DNA of 64,000 nucleotides, taken from Herbaspirillum sp. RTI4. Lineage in GTDB: Bacteria; Pseudomonadota; Gammaproteobacteria; Burkholderiales; Burkholderiaceae_D. Positions 27,693 through 37,942 of the stretch are shown piece by piece; position 1 is the first letter of the stretch, and every line of letters begins with the position of its first letter. The stretch is taken from positions 2,108,001 to 2,172,000 of the forward strand of contig NZ_JAVIWQ010000002.1 in the NCBI RefSeq assembly GCF_034313965.1, given 5' to 3'. Position numbers and translations under genes: made by a program. The notes under the pieces are model-generated. The model had not been told where the DNA came from, did not search any database, and was given only the letters and a program-made list of their open reading frames with translations.

Positions 27693-30557
27693 ATGACGCG
27701 TATATACGAGCAATACAATGCCAACTCCTATCTGTCTGGAGGAAATGCCCCGTACATAGAAGAATTGTATGAGGCCTATCTCAATAATCCAGGTTCGGTA
27801 TCAGACAGCTGGCGTACTTACTTCGATGCCATCCAGCATTTGCCTGCAACTGACGGCACCAACAAACCCGATGTGGCGCATGCGCCCGTCATTGCTTCCT
27901 TCGCAGAACGCGCCAAGCAGGGACCGATCCGTACCGTGGTCGCTTCCGCTGATTCTGAAATGGGTCGCAAGCGTGTTGCGGTAACGCAACTGATCGCTGG
28001 TTACCGCGATATGGGTTCGCGCTTCGCGAACCTCGATCCGCTGCAACGCCAGGAACGTCCTCATATTCCCGAACTCGATCCCAGCTTCTACGGCTTTTCC
28101 GATGCCGATCTGGACATCGTCTTCAATATCAACAACACGTATTTCGGCACGGAGACCGCATCGCTGCGCGACCTGCTCAATTCTTTGCGCGAAACTTACT
28201 GCCGTTCCATCGGTGCCGAGTTCACCTACATCAGCGATCCGACCGAAGTGCGCTGGATTCAGGAACGTCTGGAACCGACCCGCTCGCTGCCGGCTTTCAC
28301 GGTCGAAAAGAAAAAACACATTCTCGATCGTCTGACCGCAGCCGAAGGCCTGGAGCGCTATCTGCATACGCGCTACGTCGGTCAAAAACGTTTCTCGCTC
28401 GAAGGCGGAGAAAGTTTCATCGCTTCCCTGGATGAGACGATTCAACGCGCAGGTGCCAACGGCGTCCAGGAAATCGTGATCGGCATGGCCCATCGCGGCC
28501 GTCTGAACGTGCTGGTCAATACGCTGGGCAAGACGCCGCAAGAACTGTTCTCCGAATTTGAAGGCCATCACGCCGACGACCTGCCTGCCGGCGACGTCAA
28601 ATACCATCAGGGTTTCTCCTCCGACATCAGCACCCCGGGCGGTCCGGTGCATCTCTCGCTGGCGTTCAATCCATCGCATCTGGAAATCGTCAACCCGGTA
28701 GTGGAAGGTTCGTGCAAAGCGCGTATGGAACGTCGCGGCGACAAGGATGGCTCCCAAGTGCTGCCTATCCTGGTCCACGGCGATGCCGCTTTTGCCGGGC
28801 AGGGCGTGGTCATGGAAACGCTGAATCTGGCGCAAACTCGCGGTTACAGCACCGGCGGCACCGTGCATATCGTGATTAACAACCAGATCGGTTTCACGAC
28901 TTCCGATCCGCGCGATTCCCGCTCGACCCTGTATTGCTCCGACGTCGTCAAGATGATCGAAGCGCCTGTGCTGCACGTCAATGGCGACGATCCTGAAGCC
29001 GTCGTGTTCGCCACCCAAATCGCTGTCGATTACCGCATGACCTTCAAGAAGGACATCGTGGTCGACATCATTTGCTTCCGCAAACTGGGCCATAACGAGC
29101 AAGACACACCTGCGCTGACGCAGCCGCTGATGTACAAGAAAATTGCACAGCATCCCGGCACCCGCAAGCACTATGCCGACAAGCTGATTGCCCAAGGTAT
29201 TTTGCCGGCTGATGGTGGCGATGCCCTGGTCGCAGCGTTCCGCGACGCGATGGACGAAGGCAAGCTGACTTTCGATCCTGTCATCACCAATTTCAAGAGC
29301 AAGTATGCCGTTGACTGGATGCCTTTCCTGAACCGGAAATGGACTGATGCTGCCGATACGGCCGTGCCGCTGACCGAACTCAAACGCCTGGCAACGCGTA
29401 TCACGACTATTCCTGAAGGCTTCAAGCCGCATGCGCTGGTGGAAAAAGTTCTGAACGACCGCGCAGCTATGGGTCGTGGCGAACTGAATCTGGACTGGGG
29501 CATGGGCGAACATCTGGCCTATGCATCACTGGTTGCTTCCGGCTATGCAGTGCGACTGGCCGGGCAGGATGCCGGCCGCGGTACTTTCGTCCATCGTCAT
29601 GCAGTATTGCACGATCAAAATCGTGAGCGCTGGGATGCCGGCAGCTATGTTCCGCTGCAAAACGTGGCAGATACACAGTCCCCGTTTGTCGTCATCGACT
29701 CTGTCTTGTCGGAAGAAGCAGTATTGGGCTTTGAATACGGCTACTCCACAGCAGAACCAAACACGCTGACCATCTGGGAAGCGCAATTCGGCGATTTTGC
29801 CAATGGCGCCCAAGTCGTGATCGACCAATTCATCAGCTCCGGCGAAGTGAAATGGGGCCGCGCATCAGGCCTGACGCTGATGCTGCCACATGGTTACGAA
29901 GGACAAGGTCCGGAGCATTCCTCGGCGCGTCTGGAACGCTACCTGCAACTGTGCGCGGACAACAACATGCAAGTCGTGCAGCCGACCACTTCAGCGCAGA
30001 TTTTCCATCTGTTGCGTCGCCAGATGATCCGCCTGTTCCGCAAGCCGCTGATCATCCTGACGCCAAAATCCCTGCTGCGTAACAAGGATGCCGGTTCACC
30101 GCTGGCCGATCTGGCCAAGGGTACTTTCCAGACCATCATCGGCGAGCTGGATGAGACGATCGACGCGAAGAAGGTCAAGCGCGTGGTGGCCTGCTCCGGC
30201 AAGCTCTACTACGACCTGGTCAATGCGCGCAAGGAACGTGGACAAACCGATACGGCGATCATCCGTGTCGAACAACTCTATCCGTTCCCGCACAAAGCTT
30301 TTGCTGCCGCACTCAAACAGTTCCCCAATTTCAACGAATTGGTCTGGGCTCAGGATGAGCCGCAAAATCAGGGTGCCTGGCTGCAAATCCAACACAACAT
30401 TTTCGAGAACCTGACAGACGGACAAAAACTGGCCTACGCCGGTCGTCCTGCCAGTGCTTCGCCGGCAGTGGGTTATTACGACAAACACTATGCGCAGTTG
30501 AAAGCCCTGATCGACACGGCTTTCTCCAAGCTCAAAGGTTTTGTCCTGACCAAATAA
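27693..30557 (+). CDS. sucA: 2-Oxoglutarate dehydrogenase E1 component
   Basis: The TPP-dependent decarboxylase of the 2-oxoglutarate dehydrogenase complex. At 954 residues it has normal length. It starts with the E1 N-terminal signature (YLSGGNAPYIEELYEAYLNNP), and shows IGMAHRGRLNVLVN, PSHLEIVNPVVEGS, and GDAAFAGQGVVMETLNL, followed by QIGFTTSDPRDSRST (TPP and active site). ATG 27693 is used; a GTG nine bases earlier lies in the ribosome-binding site. Confidence 0.97.
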   Translation: MTRIYEQYNANSYLSGGNAPYIEELYEAYLNNPGSVSDSWRTYFDAIQHLPATDGTNKPDVAHAPVIASFAERAKQGPIRTVVASADSEMGRKRVAVTQLIAGYRDMGSRFANLDPLQRQERPHIPELDPSFYGFSDADLDIVFNINNTYFGTETASLRDLLNSLRETYCRSIGAEFTYISDPTEVRWIQERLEPTRSLPAFTVEKKKHILDRLTAAEGLERYLHTRYVGQKRFSLEGGESFIASLDETIQRAGANGVQEIVIGMAHRGRLNVLVNTLGKTPQELFSEFEGHHADDLPAGDVKYHQGFSSDISTPGGPVHLSLAFNPSHLEIVNPVVEGSCKARMERRGDKDGSQVLPILVHGDAAFAGQGVVMETLNLAQTRGYSTGGTVHIVINNQIGFTTSDPRDSRSTLYCSDVVKMIEAPVLHVNGDDPEAVVFATQIAVDYRMTFKKDIVVDIICFRKLGHNEQDTPALTQPLMYKKIAQHPGTRKHYADKLIAQGILPADGGDALVAAFRDAMDEGKLTFDPVITNFKSKYAVDWMPFLNRKWTDAADTAVPLTELKRLATRITTIPEGFKPHALVEKVLNDRAAMGRGELNLDWGMGEHLAYASLVASGYAVRLAGQDAGRGTFVHRHAVLHDQNRERWDAGSYVPLQNVADTQSPFVVIDSVLSEEAVLGFEYGYSTAEPNTLTIWEAQFGDFANGAQVVIDQFISSGEVKWGRASGLTLMLPHGYEGQGPEHSSARLERYLQLCADNNMQVVQPTTSAQIFHLLRRQMIRLFRKPLIILTPKSLLRNKDAGSPLADLAKGTFQTIIGELDETIDAKKVKRVVACSGKLYYDLVNARKERGQTDTAIIRVEQLYPFPHKAFAAALKQFPNFNELVWAQDEPQNQGAWLQIQHNIFENLTDGQKLAYAGRPASASPAVGYYDKHYAQLKALIDTAFSKLKGFVLTK

Positions 30558-30582
30558 ATTCATTAATCAATCCCTACTGCGA

Positions 30583-30609
30583 ACGGCGCACCGCCTGGCG
30601 GCGCGCCGT
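30583..30609 (+). repeat. Hairpin between sucA and sucB
   Basis: ACGGCGC-A-CCGC pairs with GCGG-C-GCGCCGT around a short loop, with one A-C mismatch. No T-run follows. It may protect mRNA ends or set the E1:E2 ratio. Confidence 0.5.
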
Positions 30610-30636
30610 GAACGAACAAACTGAACGGAGAATTAC

Positions 30637-31872
30637 ATGGCCATAATCGAAGTTAAAGTTCCACAATTGTCGGAATCGGTTGCTGAAGCAACCTTATTGC
30701 AATGGCATAAAAAAGTGGGTGACCCTGTCGCCCGCGACGAAAACCTGATTGACGTTGAAACAGATAAAGTCGTGCTGGAACTGCCTGCGCCAAGCGCCGG
30801 TGTCGTTACCCAAATCATCCGTCCTGACGGTGCGACTGTAGTCGCTGGCGAAATCATCGCGATCATCGATACCGACGGCGCTGCGCAAATCAGCCCGCTG
30901 GAAGTCAAAGCCTTACCGGTTCCACAAGAAGGCCATGCGCCGACACCTGTCGCCGCACCTGAGCTGGCAAGCAAGTCGAATGTCGCCATGCCAGCCGCTG
31001 CCAAATTGCTGGCAGATAACAATCTGTCCACTACAGATGTGCTCGGTAGCGGCAAAGATGGCCGCGTGACCAAGGGCGACGTGCTGTCGACTCTTAGTGC
31101 TTCTGCTGCGCCAGCCGCCAAGCCGGCACTGCAACAGGTTGCCGCTCCGGTGACGATGGCAGGCCTGCAAAATCGTCCTGAAGAACGTGTTCCGATGAGC
31201 CGTCTGCGCGCTCGCGTGGCGGAGCGTTTGATTCAATCGCAATCGACCAACGCCATCCTGACGACGTTTAACGAAATCAACATGCAGCCTGTGATTGATC
31301 TGCGCAACAAGTACAAAGACAAATTTGAAAAAGAGCATGGCGTCAAACTTGGCTTCATGTCTTTCTTCGTCAAGGCCGTCGTTGCTGCGCTGAAAAAATA
31401 TCCTATCGTCAATGCCTCGGTGGATGGTAACGACATCGTCTACCACGGTTATTTCGACATCGGCGTAGCAGTCGGTTCGCCGCGTGGGTTGGTCGTGCCA
31501 GTGCTGCGCGATGCGGATCAGATGTCGATCGCTCAGATCGAAAAGAAGATCGGCGAATTCGGCGCCAAGGCAAAAGACGGCAAGTTGTCTTTGGAAGAAA
31601 TGACCGGCGGTACTTTCACGGTATCCAACGGCGGCACTTTCGGTTCCATGCTCTCGACACCGATCATCAATCCGCCACAATCGGCCATCCTCGGCATTCA
31701 TGCCACCAAGGATCGTGCTGTGGTGGAAAATGGCCAGGTCGTCGTTCGTCCGATCAACTTCTTCGCCATGTCTTACGATCACCGCATCATCGATGGTCGT
31801 GAAGCGGTATTGTGCCTGGTAGCGATCAAGGAAGCGCTGGAAGATCCAGCGCGTCTGTTGCTCGACATCTAA
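30637..31872 (+). CDS. sucB: Dihydrolipoyl succinyltransferase (E2)
   Basis: E2 core of the 2-oxoglutarate dehydrogenase complex. The lipoyl domain carries K44 in [15 protein letters not shown] Pro/Ala linker leads to the peripheral-subunit binding domain ([32 protein letters not shown] is its layout; about residues 115-150). The catalytic domain ends with [20 protein letters not shown], which holds the active His and Asp. The length is 411 residues. CGGAG precedes the ATG. It lies 79 bases after sucA. Confidence 0.97.
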   Translation: MAIIEVKVPQLSESVAEATLLQWHKKVGDPVARDENLIDVETDKVVLELPAPSAGVVTQIIRPDGATVVAGEIIAIIDTDGAAQISPLEVKALPVPQEGHAPTPVAAPELASKSNVAMPAAAKLLADNNLSTTDVLGSGKDGRVTKGDVLSTLSASAAPAAKPALQQVAAPVTMAGLQNRPEERVPMSRLRARVAERLIQSQSTNAILTTFNEINMQPVIDLRNKYKDKFEKEHGVKLGFMSFFVKAVVAALKKYPIVNASVDGNDIVYHGYFDIGVAVGSPRGLVVPVLRDADQMSIAQIEKKIGEFGAKAKDGKLSLEEMTGGTFTVSNGGTFGSMLSTPIINPPQSAILGIHATKDRAVVENGQVVVRPINFFAMSYDHRIIDGREAVLCLVAIKEALEDPARLLLDI

Positions 31873-31886
31873 GCTTAGAACCGCAG

Positions 31887-31940
31887 GCGCAGGGAAGCAG
31901 AGCAGGCGTCAATCGCCACTCTGCTTCCACTGCGCTTTTT
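31887..31940 (+). terminator. Hairpin with T-run between sucB and lpdA
   Basis: GCGCAG-G-GAAGCAGAG pairs with CTCTGCTTC-CA-CTGCGC and is followed by TTTTT and further T-rich sequence. It may partially terminate transcription between E2 and E3, which serves several complexes. Confidence 0.65.
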
Positions 31941-32015
31941 GCTTTTTCTTTGCTTTTTTTCGCGGTTTGCGTCTCCAGAGAGACCCTGCACCATTACCTG
32001 TATGAGGAAAAAATC

Positions 32016-33443
32016 ATGAGTAAAAATTTTGATGTAGTCGTTATCGGTGGCGGTCCCGGCGGATATGTTGCCGCTATCCGCGCTGCCCAGCTTGGTTTTA
32101 GCGTCGCCTGTATCGACGAGTGGAAAAATGAAGCCGGCGGCCCTGCGCCCGGCGGTACTTGCACCAATGTCGGCTGCATCCCGTCCAAAGCCTTGCTGCA
32201 ATCGTCCGAACATTACGAACACGCCGGGCATGCCTTTGCCGAACACGGTATCGAGGTCAAGGGTCTGAGTCTGAATCTGGGCCAGATGCTGGCGCGCAAG
32301 AATACCGTGGTCAAGCAAAACAACGACGGCATTCTTTATCTGCTCAAGAAAAACAAAATCAGCTTTTTCCACGGCCGCGGCGCGTTTGCCAAAGCGAGTG
32401 CGGAAGGCTATGAAATCAAGGTCACTGGCAAGGCGGAAGAATCGCTGATCGCCAAGCATGTGATCGTTGCCACCGGTTCCAATGCACGCGCCTTGCCGGG
32501 TGCTGCTTTCGACGAACAATTGATTTTGTCGAATACCGGCGCACTTGCGCTGACCGAAGTGCCAAAGAAACTGGGCGTCATCGGTGCCGGCGTGATCGGT
32601 CTCGAAATGGGCAGCGTCTGGCGTCGTCTGGGTTCTGACGTGACGATACTGGAAGGGTTGCCGACTTTCCTCGGCGCGGTCGATGAGCAGGTCGCCAAAG
32701 AAGCATTCAAGCAGATGACCAAGCAGGGTCTCAAGATTGAACTCGGCGTGAAAATCGGTGATATTAAACCGGGCAAAAAAGACGTGTCGGTGGCTTACGT
32801 CGACAGCAAGGGCGCAGCGCAAACGGTTGTGTTTGACAAGCTGATCATTTCGATTGGCCGCACACCTAATACGACGGGTCTGAACGCCGAAGGCGTGGGA
32901 CTGAAGCTGGACGAGCGCGGTTTCATCGCCGTCGATGACAATTGCAAAACCAATCTGCCGAACGTCTGGGCGGTCGGTGACGTGGTGCGCGGCCCGATGC
33001 TGGCGCACAAGGCCGAAGAAGAAGGCGTGGCTGTGGCAGAGCGCATTGCCGGTCAGCATGGTCATGTCAATTTCAACACGGTTCCATGGGTGATCTATAC
33101 CTCGCCTGAAATCGCGTGGGTCGGCCGTACTGAACAGCAACTGAAGGCAGACGGCGTGGAATACAAAGCCGGAAGCTTCCCGTTCCTGGCCAACGGCCGT
33201 GCGCGTGCGCTGGGCGATACCACCGGTTTCGTCAAGTTCCTGGCAGACGCCAAGACCGATGAAATTCTCGGCGTGCACATCATCGGCCCTATGGCTTCGG
33301 AATTGATTTCAGAAGCCGTCGTGGCGATGGAATTCCGCGCTTCGGCGGAAGACATTGCCCGTATCTGCCACGCCCATCCTTCGCTGTCGGAAGCGACCAA
33401 GGAAGCGGCACTGGCAGTCGATAAGCGCGCATTGAATTTCTGA
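32016..33443 (+). CDS. lpdA: Dihydrolipoyl dehydrogenase (E3)
   Basis: Flavin disulfide reductase that reoxidises the lipoyl group. The FAD site [19 protein letters not shown] begins the protein, the redox disulfide is C49 and C54 in [18 protein letters not shown], the NAD site is [17 protein letters not shown], and the C-terminal [15 protein letters not shown] carries the His-Glu pair. ATG 32016 gives 475 residues and has GAGG upstream; the frame is open 68 codons further up without homology to the family. Confidence 0.97.
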   Translation: MSKNFDVVVIGGGPGGYVAAIRAAQLGFSVACIDEWKNEAGGPAPGGTCTNVGCIPSKALLQSSEHYEHAGHAFAEHGIEVKGLSLNLGQMLARKNTVVKQNNDGILYLLKKNKISFFHGRGAFAKASAEGYEIKVTGKAEESLIAKHVIVATGSNARALPGAAFDEQLILSNTGALALTEVPKKLGVIGAGVIGLEMGSVWRRLGSDVTILEGLPTFLGAVDEQVAKEAFKQMTKQGLKIELGVKIGDIKPGKKDVSVAYVDSKGAAQTVVFDKLIISIGRTPNTTGLNAEGVGLKLDERGFIAVDDNCKTNLPNVWAVGDVVRGPMLAHKAEEEGVAVAERIAGQHGHVNFNTVPWVIYTSPEIAWVGRTEQQLKADGVEYKAGSFPFLANGRARALGDTTGFVKFLADAKTDEILGVHIIGPMASELISEAVVAMEFRASAEDIARICHAHPSLSEATKEAALAVDKRALNF

Positions 33444-33472
33444 TCGCGTTCATCATCCTGCTTAGTTAAGCG

Positions 33473-33513
33473 GGGCGGGCAGTGGGGCTGATTCCCCATT
33501 GCCCGCCCATTTT
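33473..33513 (+). terminator. Terminator after lpdA
   Basis: GGGCGGGCAGTGGGG pairs with CCCCATTGCCCGCCC around CTGATT, then ATTTTG. The stem is very strong (one G-T pair) and the T-run short. Confidence 0.8.
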
Positions 33514-33530
33514 GTTTATCGGTTACGAGT

Positions 33531-33571
33531 CGATATAAGCCGATAATAAGCCGATATAAATCGATAAACGC
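33531..33571. repeat. Four 10-11 bp repeats CGATA(A)TAA before zapE
   Basis: CGATATAAGC, CGATAATAAGC, CGATATAAAT and CGATAAACGC follow each other with a period of 10-11 bases. They fill the space between the lpdA terminator and the zapE ribosome-binding site. Confidence 0.65.
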
Positions 33572-33597
33572 ACCACAGTAAGGACGGCAACCCCACC

Positions 33598-34695
33598 ATG
33601 GATGTACGGGAATTTTACGCACAAGCGCTGGCTGAACGCGGCTATGTGTCCGATGCAGCGCAGCAGATGGCGATCGACCGGCTGCAACGCGCCGATGATG
33701 AGTGGATTGCCTTCAAGGGGCAGCGTTCCAGCACCTTCAAGCGGCTGATTAATCGCCCGGAAGTCCCGCGCGGTATTTACCTTTGGGGCGGAGTGGGGCG
33801 CGGCAAATCGTTTCTGATGGACAGTTTTTATTCGGTAGTGCCGGTGCAGCGCAAGACGCGTTTGCACTTCCATGAATTCATGCGCGCCGTACACCAGCAA
33901 CTCGATGAACTTAAAGGTATCGCCAATCCGCTGGATGAAGTCGCTATCCGTATAGCGAAAAAATACAGGCTCATTTGTTTTGACGAGTTTCACGTCTCCG
34001 ACATCGCCGATGCCATGATTTTGTATAACCTCTTGCGCGGCTTGTTCGCCAATGGGGTTTCGTTCGTGATGACCTCCAACTACCATCCCGACACGCTGTA
34101 TCCCGATGGCTTGCACCGCGATCGCATGTTGCCGACGATTGCCTTGCTCAAGGAGAAGATGGACGTGCTCAACATCGACGCCGGCATCGATTACCGCAAG
34201 CGTGCTTTGGCGCAGGTGCAAACCTATCTTTCGCCACTCAATGCGCAGAACGATGAAATCCTGCGTCAGTCGTTCGCCAGTGTGGCCGAGATCGCCGATG
34301 AAGATCCGATCATCCGCATCGAGGCGCGGCAAATCAAATCCCTGCGTCGCGCAGGCAGTGCGATCTGGTTCGATTTCGCCACCCTGTGCGGCGGGCCGCG
34401 CTCGCAAAACGATTATCTGGAAATCGCCAGCCAGTTTCAAACAGTGGTACTGTCCGGCATCCCGCAGATGTCGGTGGCGATGTCGTCGGAAGCGCGGCGC
34501 TTTACCTGGCTCATTGATGTGTTTTACGACCATAAGGTGAAGCTGATCATGTCGGCAGAAGTGCCGCCCGAGCAGCTGTACACTGAGGGCACGCTGGCAA
34601 ATGAGTTCCACCGTACCGTTTCACGTATCATTGAGATGCAGTCGAAGGAATATCTGGAGGCGGAACGCCGCCATGTCGCCGACACCATTGTTTAA
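33598..34695 (+). CDS. zapE: Cell division ATPase ZapE (AFG1 family)
   Basis: A 365-residue AFG1/LACE1-like P-loop ATPase. Walker A is YLWGGVGRGKSFLMDSFY (K70), Walker B is RLICFDEFHVSDIADAMIL, and the conserved MTSNYHPDTLYPDGLHRDRMLP follows. The bacterial member ZapE binds the Z-ring and modulates FtsZ. AAGGA lies about 12 bases before the ATG. It is separated from the TCA genes by a terminator but keeps its usual neighbourhood in beta-proteobacteria. Confidence 0.94.
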   Translation: MDVREFYAQALAERGYVSDAAQQMAIDRLQRADDEWIAFKGQRSSTFKRLINRPEVPRGIYLWGGVGRGKSFLMDSFYSVVPVQRKTRLHFHEFMRAVHQQLDELKGIANPLDEVAIRIAKKYRLICFDEFHVSDIADAMILYNLLRGLFANGVSFVMTSNYHPDTLYPDGLHRDRMLPTIALLKEKMDVLNIDAGIDYRKRALAQVQTYLSPLNAQNDEILRQSFASVAEIADEDPIIRIEARQIKSLRRAGSAIWFDFATLCGGPRSQNDYLEIASQFQTVVLSGIPQMSVAMSSEARRFTWLIDVFYDHKVKLIMSAEVPPEQLYTEGTLANEFHRTVSRIIEMQSKEYLEAERRHVADTIV

Positions 34696-34720
34696 CTTTT
34701 ATTTTTATGTCGCTTTCTGA

Positions 34721-35476
34721 ATGAAAAAACACGATCTGAACCGATTCGTTCCGCTTTGCCTGTTTTTGGCAGGTATGGTTGCCGGCAGCGCCTGCGCGAC
34801 GGAGAAAGTCCCGCTGGAAACGCCCTCCGTGATCTCTCTCGTGGCGCGTTACCCGACCGGATCGATTACCTCCGTTGCCGTCTCAGAACAAATCCTGACC
34901 GAGACGGACAGCGAGCGGCAAGCGCTGGAAATCCGCAACATTCAGAATCAGCGTGCGTGCTATCAGAGATTTTTCGTTTCCTCTTGTCTGAATGACGCCA
35001 AGGATATTTACAGCTCGGAAAAGAAAGCCATTCGTGATGTCGAAATCCAGGCCAATTCCTACCAGCGTCAGGCGCGGGTCGATGAGCGCGACAAGGATCT
35101 GGCCGATCAGCGCGAGGCCAATGAAGCCGATGCAGCCGACCGCTTGCGTCAGCAGCAGGAAAAAACGGTTTCCAATGCTGCCAAGACCAAGGAAAGCGCA
35201 CAAAAACTGCAGGATCAGCAAGCCAAGGATCAACAGCCGCAGATTTCCATCGATCAGCGTGTCGCCGAACACAATGCCAAGATCAACGCTATTCGCGCGC
35301 AGGAAGCAGCGGACGCATCGCAGCGCGCCAGCAATGTACGCGACTACAACGACAAGGTGAAAGCGGCGGCGGAACACAAGCTCGAAGTGGAGCAAAAGAA
35401 GGCGGCAAAGTTAAAAGAAATCGCCCGGAAAAAGGATCAAGAGAAACCGCCCGTTCCTGCTCCGGCGGCCCCCTGA
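34721..35476 (+). CDS. Exported coiled-coil protein of unknown function
   Basis: I do not recognise a family. The signal peptide (CLFLAGMVAGSACA, probable cut after ACA) is followed by a folded-looking segment of about 90 residues with two cysteines (RACYQRFFVSSCLNDAKDIY). From about residue 95 to the end the sequence is a long highly charged helix rich in Lys, Glu, Gln and Ala (DQREANEADAADRLRQQQEK and similar), ending in PPVPAPAAP. It looks like a periplasmic coiled coil, superficially like TolA, but there is no N-terminal anchor after cleavage. It follows zapE by 25 bases. Confidence 0.6.
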   Translation: MKKHDLNRFVPLCLFLAGMVAGSACATEKVPLETPSVISLVARYPTGSITSVAVSEQILTETDSERQALEIRNIQNQRACYQRFFVSSCLNDAKDIYSSEKKAIRDVEIQANSYQRQARVDERDKDLADQREANEADAADRLRQQQEKTVSNAAKTKESAQKLQDQQAKDQQPQISIDQRVAEHNAKINAIRAQEAADASQRASNVRDYNDKVKAAAEHKLEVEQKKAAKLKEIARKKDQEKPPVPAPAAP

Positions 35477-35597
35477 TTTCCGTGGCGCACCGTTCCTCGC
35501 TGCCAGGTCAATTGCACTGGTCCACTGTCCCGAACCGCTTGTCGGTGTCGGGAGTGAAGCACACACCTCCGTTTTTCCCACCTGCCTGAGCACCCTT

Positions 35598-35804
35598 ATG
35601 ACCATGACGCACCGGGAAGACATACAGCACCGCATTATTGAACTGGAAGTAGAGCATCGGGACCTCGATGCGGTCATTGAGGTGATGACGCAGGGGATTC
35701 GTCCTGAGGAATTACAGTTGCGTCGCCTCAAGAAGCGCAAACTCCAGTTGAAAGATCATATTTCGCTGCTCAAGATGCAGCTGATTCCCGACATTCCTGC
35801 CTGA
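35598..35804 (+). CDS. DUF465/YdcH-type small protein
   Basis: A 68-residue helical hairpin protein: HREDIQHRIIELEVEHRDLDAVIE, a short loop, then LQLRRLKKRKLQLKDHISLL. This is the layout of DUF465 proteins; the function is unknown. A second ATG two codons later could also serve as the start. Confidence 0.8.
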   Translation: MTMTHREDIQHRIIELEVEHRDLDAVIEVMTQGIRPEELQLRRLKKRKLQLKDHISLLKMQLIPDIPA

Positions 35805-35830
35805 AATGAGCCCGGCGCAAAGATGGCGCA

Positions 35831-37942
35831 TTGCCTGTTCAGTTTCCTATTTCCCGTTATTTTCAGTCGTACTCCGGTATTGACGCCGCTATCTTGACTC
35901 AAGACCTCCCACCAGAACAGACTCCCGGCTTGCACGATGCGGAAGTCGATCGTATTTTCGGCGCAGACGGATCGCTAGGCGAAGCCGTGAATGGATTCCG
36001 CTCGCGCCGCTCGCAAACTGAAATGGCCAAGGCCATCGCTGAAGCCATCGGCCAGCAAAAGACGCTGGTCGCCGAGGCCGGCACCGGTACCGGCAAGACC
36101 TTTGCCTACCTTGTGCCGGCGTTGTTATGGGGCGGCAAGGTCATCGTTTCGACCGGCACCAAAAATTTGCAGGATCAATTGTTTCTGCGCGATATCCCCA
36201 CCGTGCGCAAGGCGTTGAAAGCACCGGTATCAATTGCGCTGCTCAAGGGACGCGCCAACTACGTGTGCCATTTTCATCTGGAACGCACCTTGCAAAACGG
36301 TCGCATGACGGCACGGGAAGATGCCGGCTATCTGCGCGATATTTCCCGCTTCATGAAAACCACGACCTCGGGCGATAAAGCCGAGTTATCCAAAATCCCG
36401 GAAAACGCCGCCATCTGGAATCTGGTGACGTCGACCCGGGATACCTGCTTCGGCGCGGAATGCCAGTATTACCAGGATTGCTTTGTGATGAAGGCGCGCA
36501 AGGAAGCGCAGCAAGCGGATATCGTGGTCGTCAATCATCACTTGTTTTTTGCCGATGTCGCCCTGCGCGATACCGGCGTGGCGGAATTGCTGCCCTCGGC
36601 CAACACCGTCATTTTCGATGAGGCGCACCAGCTACCCGATACGGCCACGATGTTTTTCGGTGAAACCATTTCCACTTCGCAGGTGCTGGAGCTGTGCCGT
36701 GATGTGCTGGCCGAAGGCTGGGCGCATGCGCGTGACGGTGCCGATTGGGCCGCGCTGGTCGCGCCGGTAGAGCGTGCGGCACGCGATTTGCGCCTCACTT
36801 TTCCGCAGGATAGCGTCAAGCTGGCATTGCCGCAGATTGCCTCGTCCAGCGATTTTTTCCCGGCATTGGAAACACTCAAGAGCAGCCTCCACGTCATGCT
36901 GGAGACGCTGGAGAAGCAGGCCGAGCGCGCCGAAACGATAGAGCAGTGCCGCAGCCGCGCCATCGTGCTGGCGACGCAGCTCGATAACTGGAAACCGACC
37001 GACAACAAGGCGGCGGCAACTGCCGAGGCCGATGCCGGTCATGTGCTGTGGGTGGAAGCCTATTCGGCTTCGCTGCAATTGCACAGGACGCCCTTGTCGA
37101 TTGCGCCGATTTTCAACAAGCAGCGCGAAGGCGTGCCGCGTGCCTGGATTTTTACTTCTGCGACGCTGGCGGTCAAAAACGATTTCGAGCATTACACCTC
37201 GCAGATGGGCTTGTGGGATGAGGCAGCGCAGTCCTGGCCCAGTCCCTTCGATTATGAAAATCAGGGCCTGCTATATGTGCCGTCCGGCTTGCCGCAGCCG
37301 CAATCGCCGGACTATACGGACGCGGTGGTGGATGCCGCGCTCCCCGCGATTGAAGCCGCCGGTGGTCGCACCTTCTTTTTATGCACGACCTTGCGCGCAG
37401 TCAATCGCGTTGCCGAACGCTTGCGTACCGAATTTGCGGCGCGGGGACTGACGTACCCGCTGATGGTGCAGGGGGATGTCGGCCGTACCGAATTGCTGGA
37501 TCGTTTCCGCGCCAGCGGTAACGCAGTCCTGATCGGTAGCCAGAGTTTCTGGGAGGGCGTCGATGTGCGCGGGGATGCTTTGTCGCTGGTCATTATCGAC
37601 AAGCTGCCGTTTGCCCCGCCTGACGATCCGGTGCTGGCGGCGCGTATCGGCGAACTGGAGAAAAAGGGCTTGAACGGTTTCATGCATCATCAGTTGCCGG
37701 CCGCCATCATCAATCTGAAGCAGGGCGCAGGGCGTTTGATTCGCGACGAGACCGATAGCGGAGTGCTGATGATTTGCGACCCGCGCCTCATTTCCAAGGG
37801 CTATGGTCGCCGTATCTGGCAAAGTTTGCCGCCGTTCAAACGTACGCGTGAAATCGGTGCCGTGCAGGAATTTTTCTCGCGCCGTACTGCTGATGCCGCT
37901 ACCGTTACCGCCATTCCTGCGCCGACGGACTTGTCGCCCTGA
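35831..37942 (+). CDS. DinG/YoaA-type ATP-dependent DNA helicase
   Basis: A superfamily 2 XPD-like helicase. The Q-type motif RRSQTEMAKAIAEA is followed by Walker A EAGTGTGKTFAYLVPAL. Four cysteines in YVCHFHL, TCFGAEC and QDCFVMKAR fit the XPD-type iron-sulfur domain. The DEAH box is VIFDEAHQLPD; motif VI is QGAGRLIRDETDSGVLMICD. The length of about 703 residues fits DinG or YoaA. The start is uncertain: TTG 35831 and TTG 35894 are both possible and neither has a clear ribosome-binding site. It should act in DNA repair or R-loop/G4 removal. Confidence 0.88.
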   Translation: MPVQFPISRYFQSYSGIDAAILTQDLPPEQTPGLHDAEVDRIFGADGSLGEAVNGFRSRRSQTEMAKAIAEAIGQQKTLVAEAGTGTGKTFAYLVPALLWGGKVIVSTGTKNLQDQLFLRDIPTVRKALKAPVSIALLKGRANYVCHFHLERTLQNGRMTAREDAGYLRDISRFMKTTTSGDKAELSKIPENAAIWNLVTSTRDTCFGAECQYYQDCFVMKARKEAQQADIVVVNHHLFFADVALRDTGVAELLPSANTVIFDEAHQLPDTATMFFGETISTSQVLELCRDVLAEGWAHARDGADWAALVAPVERAARDLRLTFPQDSVKLALPQIASSSDFFPALETLKSSLHVMLETLEKQAERAETIEQCRSRAIVLATQLDNWKPTDNKAAATAEADAGHVLWVEAYSASLQLHRTPLSIAPIFNKQREGVPRAWIFTSATLAVKNDFEHYTSQMGLWDEAAQSWPSPFDYENQGLLYVPSGLPQPQSPDYTDAVVDAALPAIEAAGGRTFFLCTTLRAVNRVAERLRTEFAARGLTYPLMVQGDVGRTELLDRFRASGNAVLIGSQSFWEGVDVRGDALSLVIIDKLPFAPPDDPVLAARIGELEKKGLNGFMHHQLPAAIINLKQGAGRLIRDETDSGVLMICDPRLISKGYGRRIWQSLPPFKRTREIGAVQEFFSRRTADAATVTAIPAPTDLSP

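Noticed and set aside
27801..29513. Long open frame on the minus strand, 570 codons, opposite sucA
   Set aside because: It mirrors the codon bias of sucA, has no recognisable domain and no ribosome-binding site.
31875..33278. Long open frame on the minus strand, 467 codons, opposite lpdA
   Set aside because: It lies antisense to a clear enzyme gene; its sequence is rich in His, Arg and Gln as expected for a shadow frame.
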